Shown: positions 33,290 to 39,989 of the stretch, piece after piece
How positions within the stretch are numbered: position 1 is the stretch's first letter
Layout of the letters: each line of letters starts with the position of its first letter
Assembly: GCA_018969605.1 (NCBI GenBank)
Contig: JAGWXY010000012.1
Coordinates: 1 to 45,050 of the forward strand
From: Verrucomicrobiota bacterium
GTDB lineage: Bacteria > Verrucomicrobiota > Verrucomicrobiia > Verrucomicrobiales > Akkermansiaceae
DNA: 45,050 bases
Direction of reading: 5' to 3'
Position numbers and translations under genes: made by a program
The notes under the pieces: generated by a model
Databases searched by the model: none
The model's input: the letters and a program-made list of their open reading frames with translations, nothing else
Told to the model about the DNA's origin: nothing

Positions 33290-33559
33290 TCAGAGGTCTG
33301 GCCTGGGCGCGCCGGCGGCACCTTGGGTGGTGGCGTGGGGGATCGGTTCGCTGGAGGGATCCGAGAGCGACTCGAGAATTTTGCGGGCGCGATCGGGATG
33401 ATTTTCCAGCAGGATGGGCAGTGCGTTTTTAAGCGCCTCGAGGCGAAAGTCGGATGGGACCTCATGCCGGTCGAAGCGATCGAGAAAGGCTGCGAGTTCG
33501 ACGAGCGAGTGGCGCGCTTCGATGAACTGCAGGTTCAGGAGTTCGGATTTTCCCGGCAT
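33290..33559 (-). CDS. Hypothetical small helical protein, 89 aa, between SHD1-like and eboB genes
   Basis: 89 residues from ATG at 33557-33559. I do not recognise a family. The first 70 residues (MPGKSELLNLQFIEARHSLV, then AAFLDRFDRHEVPSDFRLEA) look alpha-helical and amphipathic; the last 20 are Pro/Ser/Thr-rich. Gaps of 9 nt upstream and 12 nt downstream show it is a translated operon member rather than a chance frame. It is much shorter than EboA (about 200), so I do not call it that, but it could be a partner of the TatD-like EboB. Confidence 0.7.
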   Translation of the reverse strand: MPGKSELLNLQFIEARHSLVELAAFLDRFDRHEVPSDFRLEALKNALPILLENHPDRARKILESLSDPSSEPIPHATTQGAAGAPRPDL

Positions 33560-33568
33560 GGTGTTTGC

Positions 33569-34309
33569 TTATTCGGGGAGCGCGACCGGATTGGTTTTTT
33601 TCTCTGAAAAGCGGCATACGATCAGAAGCTTGTCGCCTTCGCGTGAGGCGCCGAGCGTGACGCTGCCTTTCGGGCTGAGGTTCCAGAGGTGGGTGGGTTG
33701 ATACGCTCCGTCGGGGATCGAAGAGGTGTTAAGTTCGGGTGATGAGATCACGGGTTTGCCGTAGAGGTTGCTGAGCAACTTCGCGAACTCCTTCCAGCAA
33801 GGAACGAGTGTCTGCTGGGCTTGGGTAATTGGCAGTGGGTCGGTGTGCAGGTTCACTTCCTCGAGGCTGTCCTCGTTTTTCCACTCGAAAAAGAGCGATG
33901 CGTCGAGTCCGCCAATTTTTTCGGTGGTTCGGAAAACCCCATTGAGTCCCGAGCGGCCGAGAAAGGTTTCGGCGACGGTGAGTTTGGCGAACTTGCTGGC
34001 CTTGAGTTTTTCTTCCACCTGCTTGCGGTTGTCGCCGAAAGTCAGTTGATCGAAAACGGCTGCGGGATTTTGTGCGGGCTTGGCATTCAGTGGGTGATTG
34101 TTATCGAGCCAGAAGCGGTCATCCGCATGCAGTTTGTCGAGCGGGATGGTCGTTGTTTTTTTGGTGGCGAGCTGGATGGTGACATCCTTGTCGGTGCGGC
34201 TCACATATTCCCCTTCGAAGGATTTTGTGTCTTCCACATTTCTCCATGTCTTTGCTTGGACGCCAAGTGTGACAGCCAAGGCCATGGTGGTGATGGTGAT
34301 GAGTTTCAT
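33569..34309 (-). CDS. Secreted protein with an SHD1-like domain
   Basis: 246 residues from ATG at 34307-34309, which starts a signal peptide (MKLITITTMALAVTLGVQA). KTWRNVEDTKSFEGEYVSRT and TIPLDKLHADDRFWL form a small beta domain of the SHD1 type (W-x3-dG..; pLs..D..) common in secreted proteins of Verrucomicrobia and Planctomycetes, about residues 20-70. The rest, about 175 residues, has FDQLTFGDNRKQVEEKLKAS, a pattern of bacterial lipoprotein-like domains, but I cannot name it. It starts 14 nt after the der stop. Confidence 0.75.
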   Translation of the reverse strand: MKLITITTMALAVTLGVQAKTWRNVEDTKSFEGEYVSRTDKDVTIQLATKKTTTIPLDKLHADDRFWLDNNHPLNAKPAQNPAAVFDQLTFGDNRKQVEEKLKASKFAKLTVAETFLGRSGLNGVFRTTEKIGGLDASLFFEWKNEDSLEEVNLHTDPLPITQAQQTLVPCWKEFAKLLSNLYGKPVISSPELNTSSIPDGAYQPTHLWNLSPKGSVTLGASREGDKLLIVCRFSEKKTNPVALPE

Positions 34310-34323
34310 CGTGGTGAAAAAAT

Positions 34324-35721
34324 TCAGTGCCCTTGTGGTTTTTGGCGCGGTTCCCATTCGCGGCGTGAGCGTGAGCGCACCGAGAAGATCACCGGGATGC
34401 CGGGAGCCGGGTGGGCGGCGCGGTATTGGTTGGTGAGGTAGGATTCGTAGCTGCTTGCCATGAGGCGCTTGTCGTTGACGAAGAGTACGATCACCGGCAC
34501 GGGAATCACGCTGTATTTTTCGTTGGTGGCGGCGGTGGCGTAGTAGAGTTTGAGTCGGCGTTTGAGTCGGCTGTCGAGTGGGGGCGGGTTGGTTTCGAAA
34601 GCCGTTTGGAGGATGCGGTTGAGTTGGCCGGTGCCGGGGATGTTTTGCGAGCCTTTGCGTATTTTGAGGGCCTCTTTGAGGACTTTTTCGACGGAGCCGC
34701 CGGTTTTTGCGGAGCAGGCGACGAGGGGTGCGAAGTGGAGGAAAAACAATTCGCGGCGGGCGTGGGCGGTCGCTTCTTCGAGGCGAGCGGATTGCTTGGC
34801 GCCTGGGTGGTACAGGTCGAATTTGTTGAGGACGATGAGGCAGGGTTTTTTCTCATCGATGATCGTTTGGGCGATCTTGCGATCTTGAGCAGAGATGCCG
34901 GCGGCGACATCGACGACCAGTACGCAGAGGTCGGCTCGGCGTATCGCCTTTTCGGTGCGCATCGCGGAAAAGACTTCGACCGAGTTGTCGCGTTTGCCGC
35001 GTGGGCGGAGACCGGCGGTATCGATGAGCGTGAAATTTTCTCCTTGGAACGAGCAGGGTAGGTCGATCGCATCGCGGGTGGTGCCGGCGATGTCGGAAAC
35101 GATCGTGCGTTCGTCCTTGAGGATGGCGTTGGCGAGTGAGGATTTCCCTGCGTTTGGTTTGCCGACGATGGCGATTTTGATGCCTTCATTTTCGGCGACT
35201 TCGGTCATGGCTTCCGATTCTTCGACGAGTGGTGCGATCACTGCATCGATTTCATCGCAGAGGCGACCGAAGTTGCGCCCGTGTTCGGCGGAAACAAAGA
35301 GGACTTTTGAAAATCCGAGCCGGGCAAAATCTGGAAATGAAGATTCGTGTTTCGGGTCGTCGACCTTGTTGATGACGAGCATGACCGGAGGGTTGGCCTT
35401 GCGAAGCTTTTGGGCGATCGATTGATCCGTTGCGGTGAGGCCGTCGTGGGCGTCGACCACGAACAGGATGAGGTCGGCTGTTTGCATCGCGATGTCTGCC
35501 TCGATGGCGACTTGCGCGTCGAAGCCATCCTCGATGTTGCCGCCAATGCCACCGGTGTCGATGATCGTGCAGGGGTGGGCGGTTGCTTTGGATGGCGCGC
35601 TGATGCGGTCGCGGGTGACGCCGGGTTGGTCGTGCACGATGGCGATCTTGCGACCGGCAAGGCGGTTGAAGAGCGCGGATTTCCCGACATTCGGGCGGCC
35701 GACGATAGCGACAGTAGGCAT
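34324..35721 (-). CDS. der: Ribosome biogenesis GTPase Der (EngA)
   Basis: 465 residues. Two tandem G domains: GRPNVGKSALFNRL (G1, residues 7-20) with DTGGIG, and a second KPNAGKSSLANAIL with DTAGLRPRG and NKFDLYHPG, then the C-terminal KH-like domain (LKLYYATAATNEKYSVIPVP). The end is basic (RSRSRREWEPRQKPQGH). Der acts in late 50S assembly. First gene of a six-gene minus-strand run down to the cyclophilin gene, with gaps of 9-39 nt. Confidence 0.97.
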   Translation of the reverse strand: MPTVAIVGRPNVGKSALFNRLAGRKIAIVHDQPGVTRDRISAPSKATAHPCTIIDTGGIGGNIEDGFDAQVAIEADIAMQTADLILFVVDAHDGLTATDQSIAQKLRKANPPVMLVINKVDDPKHESSFPDFARLGFSKVLFVSAEHGRNFGRLCDEIDAVIAPLVEESEAMTEVAENEGIKIAIVGKPNAGKSSLANAILKDERTIVSDIAGTTRDAIDLPCSFQGENFTLIDTAGLRPRGKRDNSVEVFSAMRTEKAIRRADLCVLVVDVAAGISAQDRKIAQTIIDEKKPCLIVLNKFDLYHPGAKQSARLEEATAHARRELFFLHFAPLVACSAKTGGSVEKVLKEALKIRKGSQNIPGTGQLNRILQTAFETNPPPLDSRLKRRLKLYYATAATNEKYSVIPVPVIVLFVNDKRLMASSYESYLTNQYRAAHPAPGIPVIFSVRSRSRREWEPRQKPQGH

Positions 35722-35819
35722 GGGTGGGCATGAAAGGGCCGAAACCCGTGAAACGCAAGGTTTTGCGTGACCCCTCCGATGGCTTTCGATGTGGTGGGAT
35801 GACGATCAGATCCGAGTGG

Positions 35820-35871
35820 TGGAAGTGAATGAGGAAGGGGAGAGAGGGGGAGGTGGGAGAGGAGGAGAAGA
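35820..35871 (+). other. Purine-rich tract downstream of the der promoter region
   Basis: About 50 bases that are almost only A and G on the plus strand (GGAAGTGAATGAGGAAGGGG, then further GA-rich sequence), ending at the REP-like hairpin. It lies between der and tRNA-Asp. Such tracts can form triplex or other non-B structures; on the minus strand it would be pyrimidine-rich. Confidence 0.6.
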
Positions 35872-35893
35872 GCGGCGACCGGTGATCGCCGCT
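35871..35893. repeat. REP-like hairpin
   Basis: AGCGGCGA pairs with TCGCCGCT around a 7-nt loop. With the flanking TACGG this resembles the short GC-rich palindromes that are dispersed in genomes carrying RAYT transposases; such a transposase lies at the right end of the window. Only one copy is seen here, so repeat status is inferred. Confidence 0.5.
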
Positions 35894-35900
35894 ACGGACG

Positions 35901-35929
35901 AAAAAACCCCGCCTTGATGGGGCGGGGTT
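35901..35929 (-). terminator. Terminator of tRNA-Asp (minus strand)
   Basis: On the minus strand AACCCCGCC pairs with GGCGGGGTT (9 bp, 7-nt loop) followed by TTTTTT. It lies 17 nt past the tRNA 3' end. Confidence 0.9.
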
Positions 35930-35945
35930 GATTCACGAACAGGGA

Positions 35946-36022
35946 TGGCGGAGCGGACGGGGCTCGAACCCGCGACCTCCAACGTGACAGGCTGGCGCTC
36001 TAACCAACTGAGCTACCGCTCC
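35946..36022 (-). tRNA. tRNA-Asp (anticodon GUC)
   Basis: 77 nt with an encoded CCA. Acceptor GGAGCGG/CCGCTCC pairs fully with discriminator G; D-arm AGCTCAGTTGGTTAGAGC; anticodon loop CTGTCAC, anticodon GTC; T-arm CGCGGGTTCGAGCCCCG. Transcribed leftward, downstream of fabD and followed by a terminator. Confidence 0.97.
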
Positions 36023-36106
36023 ATCCCGTTCGGGTGGGCGGGAAACTAGGAGGCGCCCAAGGCGGAGGCAATACCTTTTTTCAAATGATTGAATATTTTC
36101 ATTCGA

Positions 36107-37033
36107 TCAGGCGAGTTGCTGGATTGCAGCTTCGAGGCTTGGGAGGTCTTCGACCGAGATCACGGTGGCGTCCTTGTCGATTTTGGCGACGAGTCCGGCG
36201 ATGACTTTGCCGGGACCGAGTTCGATGAAATGGCGATGCCCCATGCCGATGAGGGTTTGGATTGATTCCGTCCAGCGGACCGAGCCGGTGACTTGTTTTT
36301 CCAGCATCGAGCGGATTTCGTTTGGTTCGCTGACTACTTTGGCGGCGAAGTTGCAGACGACCGGGATGGCGGGTGCTTGCATCGGCACGGCGGCGAGTTC
36401 GGGAGCGAGTGCGTCTTGCGCTGATTGCATGAGGCGGGAGTGATAGGCGCCGGCGACATTGAGTTTGATGGCGCGGCGGATGCCGAAGTCTTTCGCTTTG
36501 GCGATCGCGTCGTCGATGCCGTTCACGCTGCCGGAGAGAACGATTTGGCCTGGGGCATTGAGGTTGGCGACATCGACATCGGCGGCTTTGGCGAGTTCGC
36601 GGACTTGGGCTTCATCGCCGCCGATGAGTGCGGCCATTGAGCCTTGGGTGGCGAGGCATGCTTGCTCCATCAGTGCCCCGCGTTTGCCGACAATTTTGAG
36701 GCCATCTTCGAAGCTGAAGGTGCCGGCGGCGGCGTGAGCGGTGAATTCGCCGAGTGAGAGACCGGCGGCGGCGACTGGCTTGAGGCTGGGGACTTTTTCG
36801 CGCAGCAGGGCGAGAGCCATGAGGCCGTGGAGGTAGAGCGCGGGTTGGCAGTGCGAGGTTTTGGTGAGTTCATCCTCGGGCCCTTCGGTCATGATTTTGG
36901 AAATCGGTAAACCGAGTGCTTGATCTGCCGCTTCGGCCATCTTGCGGGCGGTGGCGGATGATTCGATGAAGTCCTTGCCCATGCCGGTTTTCTGGGCCCC
37001 TTGTCCGGAGAATAGAAGAACGATTTCGCTCAT
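36107..37033 (-). CDS. fabD: Malonyl-CoA:ACP transacylase
   Basis: 308 residues from ATG at 37031-37033. LLFSGQGAQKTGMGKDF, QPALYLHGLMAL, the active-site Ser in AGLSLGEFTAHAAAGTFS (GLSLG rather than the commoner GHSLG), NLNAPGQIVLSG, and the catalytic His in GAYHSRLM identify it. It transfers malonyl groups from CoA to acyl carrier protein for fatty-acid elongation. Alone rather than with fabH/fabG/acpP; tRNA-Asp lies 84 nt downstream in the same direction. Confidence 0.95.
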   Translation of the reverse strand: MSEIVLLFSGQGAQKTGMGKDFIESSATARKMAEAADQALGLPISKIMTEGPEDELTKTSHCQPALYLHGLMALALLREKVPSLKPVAAAGLSLGEFTAHAAAGTFSFEDGLKIVGKRGALMEQACLATQGSMAALIGGDEAQVRELAKAADVDVANLNAPGQIVLSGSVNGIDDAIAKAKDFGIRRAIKLNVAGAYHSRLMQSAQDALAPELAAVPMQAPAIPVVCNFAAKVVSEPNEIRSMLEKQVTGSVRWTESIQTLIGMGHRHFIELGPGKVIAGLVAKIDKDATVISVEDLPSLEAAIQQLA

Positions 37034-37196
37034 GATGGATGGTGATTTAAGGCATGCCCGGCTGGCTGCAAAGCGCAATCGGCGTGGTGGTTTTTACGCT
37101 TGATTGCGGAGGAGAGGAAATTCGGGTCATGGCTTGGCTTGTCGGTTGACCAAACCCGCGTGGGGTCATAGATTCGCCGCCTTTCCCACCAAACAC

Positions 37197-38186
37197 ATGA
37201 AGACACCCATCACAGTTTCAGTCACCGGTGCGGCCGGCCAGATCGGCTACGCGCTTCTTTTTCGCATCGCATCCGGCTCGGTATTTGGCCCGGATCAGCC
37301 TGTGAACCTGCGGCTCATCGAAATCGAGCCCGGCATGGCCGCGCTTGAAGGTGTGATGATGGAGCTCGATGACTGCGCCTTCCCCTTGCTCAATGATGTG
37401 GTTGGCACTTCGGATCTCAATGAAGGATTCAAGGGCACCAACTGGGCGCTCTTGGTTGGCTCCGTGCCGCGTAAGGCGGGGATGGAGCGTGGTGACCTTC
37501 TTGGCATCAACGGAAAAATTTTCACCGGTCAGGGCAAAGCCATCGCTCGCAACGCGGCCAACGATGTGCGCGTGCTTGTGGTCGGCAATCCCTGCAACAC
37601 CAATGCGCTCATCGCGATGAACAACGCGGACGGTGTGCCGAAGGATCGTTTCTTTGCGATGACTCGCCTTGATGAAAACCGCGCCAAGAGCCAACTCGCG
37701 AAGAAGGCCAGCGTGCATCAGTCGAAGGTCACCAACCTTTGCATCTGGGGTAATCACTCGGCGACTCAGTATCCGGATTTCACCAATGCAAAAATCCACG
37801 GTCGTCCGGTGACCGATGTCATCTCGCATGTCGAGTGGCTCAAGGGAGATTTCATCAGCACCGTGCAGCAGCGCGGAGCGGCGATCATCAAGGCCCGCGG
37901 TGCTTCCTCGGCAGCCTCCGCCGCGAATGCCGCGCTGGATACCGTTAAGAGCCTCATCACGCCGACACCGGCGGGAGATTGGCACTCGGTTGCGGTTTGT
38001 TCCGATGGATCCTATGGCATTGAAAAAGGCCTCATGGCTTCGATGCCGATCCGCACGATCAGCAACGGCAAGTGGGAAGTCGTGCAGGGTCTGCCGATCG
38101 ATGCCTTCAGCCGTGAGAAGATCGATGCATCGATCAATGAGCTCAAGGAAGAGCGCGATGCGGTGGAGAGCCTGCTTCCGGGCTGA
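37197..38186 (+). CDS. mdh: Malate dehydrogenase
   Basis: 329 residues from ATG at 37197 (an upstream extension to 37104 does not fit). [20 protein letters not shown] is the NAD-binding start of the cytosolic-type MDH, then [49 protein letters not shown] with the Asp/Arg of the active site, and [13 protein letters not shown] with catalytic His. It interconverts malate and oxaloacetate in the TCA cycle. Divergent from fabD with 163 nt between starts. Confidence 0.96.
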   Translation: MKTPITVSVTGAAGQIGYALLFRIASGSVFGPDQPVNLRLIEIEPGMAALEGVMMELDDCAFPLLNDVVGTSDLNEGFKGTNWALLVGSVPRKAGMERGDLLGINGKIFTGQGKAIARNAANDVRVLVVGNPCNTNALIAMNNADGVPKDRFFAMTRLDENRAKSQLAKKASVHQSKVTNLCIWGNHSATQYPDFTNAKIHGRPVTDVISHVEWLKGDFISTVQQRGAAIIKARGASSAASAANAALDTVKSLITPTPAGDWHSVAVCSDGSYGIEKGLMASMPIRTISNGKWEVVQGLPIDAFSREKIDASINELKEERDAVESLLPG

Positions 38187-38230
38187 TTTTTTCCAGCGTG
38201 AAGACGCGCTCAAAAATGCGGTTGGCTAGT

Positions 38231-38644
38231 TCAAACAAACCTGGCAGCCGCTTGAAAGAGTCGCTGCGCCAAAGACTCCTGCGCGACGATGCCTTCATTC
38301 CCGAGGTGCTTCATTAGGATTCTGCTGATCTCGCGGTGACCGCTCCCATCAGCACAGCTTGGAATCGACCGAGGATTCGGCCTCGGTCGTGACATCATGC
38401 TCAGCGGTAGCGATAAGTGCTCGAACAAAAACCTCCGAGGATCCCGTCTTCGGGGATTGTTTTTTAGAGCATCATCGAACCAATCTGTCGTTCCATGGGC
38501 GATTGTCTCGACCATCGATATTAAAATCTGCATCAATCCATGAAACAGTGGTTGGTATGATTCGAATGATACATCGACCTCGGCCACGACTTCGGAGTTT
38601 GAATCAAGAAGCTCCGCTACTGGAATGGCCTTTGCTTTTAGCAA
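38231..38644 (-). CDS. Uncertain 137-aa reading frame in the mdh-RRM gap
   Basis: This is the longest frame in a 510-bp gap (38187-38696) that looks less GC-rich than its surroundings. The first half (VAELLDSNSEVVAEVDVSFE...) reads like a folded protein, while the middle (RRRDPRRFLF, SRPRPNPRSIPS) looks like out-of-frame or degraded sequence. I recognise no family. It may be a decayed gene with a frameshift, a lineage-specific gene, or chance. No Shine-Dalgarno is obvious. Confidence 0.25.
   Translation of the reverse strand: MLKAKAIPVAELLDSNSEVVAEVDVSFESYQPLFHGLMQILISMVETIAHGTTDWFDDALKNNPRRRDPRRFLFEHLSLPLSMMSRPRPNPRSIPSCADGSGHREISRILMKHLGNEGIVAQESLAQRLFQAAARFV
38440..38466 (+). terminator. 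Possible terminator downstream of mdh
   Basis: ATCCC pairs with GGGAT around a short GC-containing loop (GTCTTCG), followed by TGTTTTTTA. The stem is only 5-6 bp and it lies 250 nt after the mdh stop, so the call is weak. Confidence 0.35.
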
Positions 38645-38647
38645 AAA

Positions 38648-38683
38648 ACCCCACCGCGGATGAGTCCGGGTGGGGTATTTTTT
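38648..38683 (-). terminator. Bidirectional terminator downstream of the RRM gene
   Basis: ACCCCACC pairs with GGTGGGGT with an inner CGGA/TCCG pairing. T-runs lie on both sides (TATTTTTTT on the plus strand, GGTTTTTT on the minus), so it can terminate the minus-strand RRM transcript and any plus-strand transcript from mdh. Confidence 0.8.
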
Positions 38684-38696
38684 TGATGGTTTGAAA

Positions 38697-39533
38697 TCAG
38701 GCGATGCCTGATTTTTCTGACTCGCTGGGGACGGACTCGACGATGGTTTGGATCACCGGTTCGTCTTCGGCAGCGGCAACAGCGGGCGCGCTTGCTTTGC
38801 TTGCAGCGGCTGGCGGGATAGGCGCGAGCACGATCGGGCGCGAGCTGCGCTCGGGGTTATCCGGCGCTTCATCGCGTTCTTCCATCTCGCGTGCCTTGGC
38901 ACCCGAGACTGTGAGCTTGCGGCCCATGAAGGGTTGGTCGTGGAGCACTTCGACGCAGCGGACCGCGTCATCGATGTTGAGCATTTGCACGAAACCGTAG
39001 CCTTTGGAGCGATGGGTCGTGCGGTTGTACACGATTTCAACGCTGCGTACCGGGCCGACGCCTTTGAACAATTCCTGAAGGTCTTGTTCGGTGACATCGT
39101 AGGATAGGTTGCCAACATAAACGCGGGTGGATTCGACCGTTGACGGGTCGCCACCGCGCGAGCGTTCGGAGCTGCGTCGACCTTGACCTTCAACGGTTTT
39201 GGTTGAGCCCTCGGCGGAGCGTGCATTGCGGGTGTTGGACTTGGCGGCCTTGGGTTCGCCGTGGGATTTGGCGGTTTCCTTTTTGCGCTGAGGGCGTACG
39301 GGCTCTTTGTAGAGACCGACGAGCTTCAGGAGCTTTTGCCACCAGGTGAGCGGTTTTTTGCCGCGGGGTGGGCGTGGCGACTGGAGTCGAAACTCCTCGG
39401 AGCGACCCGATCTGGGGGAACGGGAGCCGCGATCGCCGCGGTGTGAGGATTGGTTGTCACGGTTTTTGCCTCCGCGTGAGCGGCGGCGCCTGCTTTTTCC
39501 CGATGAGTGGGATGCTTGTTCTGCGTTTGACAT
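38697..39533 (-). CDS. RNA-binding protein with one RRM domain and long basic N-terminus
   Basis: 278 residues. The RRM (about 137-212) has RNP2 VYVGNL (138-143) and RNP1 KGYGFVQM (177-184), the type seen in bacterial cold-shock RNA-binding proteins of about 80-100 residues. Here it carries a 135-residue N-terminal part rich in Arg, Ser and Gly (SRRRRSRGGKNRD...), with PLTWWQKLLKLVGLY as an isolated hydrophobic segment, and a 65-residue acidic/Ala-rich tail. It would bind RNA; the basic part adds affinity. The 456-bp region upstream is hairpin-rich and could be its leader. Confidence 0.88.
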   Translation of the reverse strand: MSNAEQASHSSGKSRRRRSRGGKNRDNQSSHRGDRGSRSPRSGRSEEFRLQSPRPPRGKKPLTWWQKLLKLVGLYKEPVRPQRKKETAKSHGEPKAAKSNTRNARSAEGSTKTVEGQGRRSSERSRGGDPSTVESTRVYVGNLSYDVTEQDLQELFKGVGPVRSVEIVYNRTTHRSKGYGFVQMLNIDDAVRCVEVLHDQPFMGRKLTVSGAKAREMEERDEAPDNPERSSRPIVLAPIPPAAASKASAPAVAAAEDEPVIQTIVESVPSESEKSGIA

Positions 39534-39989
39534 GATGTCAGTTGTTGTTTCCGGGCGGTCCGGCGCGCGTCGGATCCGGGTGGATCCGCTGGTGCTGTAG
39601 GGGGGACCGTGTGCTGACCGGGATGGGTCCGACCTCGCGGCTTATGGTTGCCGTGCGAAGCCCCGCAGCCGTGTGCGGGAAGAAGCTTCAGTGGTGGGAG
39701 CCAGCCGGCTCGCGCCGCCGCCTGTGTGGGTGGAGCTGGAATTCCTTTTTCCGGGAGTCCGCCGAAGTCTTTCGCTTCCCCGAGGGGGCTAAAGCCACTA
39801 GCATCTTACCGAACCAGGGACTCGGAAGGCCGAAATCCTGCTCGCGCGCGCAAGGTAGATCCTTTCGGGCTTTTGGCAAGGTCGGATGGTTCAAGCGGGT
39901 CAAATTGTCGCATTTGGCCAAATGCGGGTACGCCTTTTTGAGCATGGCCAGGCCGTGACAACCGTGAGGATCGGGGGTTTATTGGGGCC
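39534..39989. other. Gene-free 456-bp intergenic region rich in hairpins
   Basis: No convincing reading frame. Plus-strand hairpins include CCCGCA/TGCGGG (39661-39678) inside GAAGC/GCTTC, and CCAGC/GCTGG (39702-39739) enclosing two smaller stems, followed by CCTTTTT. A GGCTAAAGCC element (39787-39796) resembles REP-type palindromes, and 39909-39926 is a perfect palindrome. It separates the divergent RRM gene and subtilase gene and must hold both promoters. A leader RNA or a small RNA is possible. I checked for RNase P RNA, tmRNA, SRP RNA and 6S signatures and did not find their conserved motifs. Confidence 0.5.
39909..39926. promoter_or_regulatory. Perfect 18-bp palindrome upstream of the subtilase gene
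   Basis: CGCATTTGGCCAAATGCG is fully self-complementary. It lies 63 nt upstream of the subtilase start codon, a position suited to an operator for a dimeric regulator. It could also form a 7-bp hairpin as RNA, but the T-run (CTTTTT) comes 8 nt later, too far for a standard terminator. Confidence 0.45.

Noticed and set aside
33290-33559. 89-aa gene as EboA
   Set aside because: EboA proteins are about twice as long and I see no shared motif; left as hypothetical.
39542-39958. 138-aa plus-strand frame in the RRM-subtilase gap
   Set aside because: Trp/Arg/Ser-rich, no family features, and it overlaps the hairpins; more likely non-coding.
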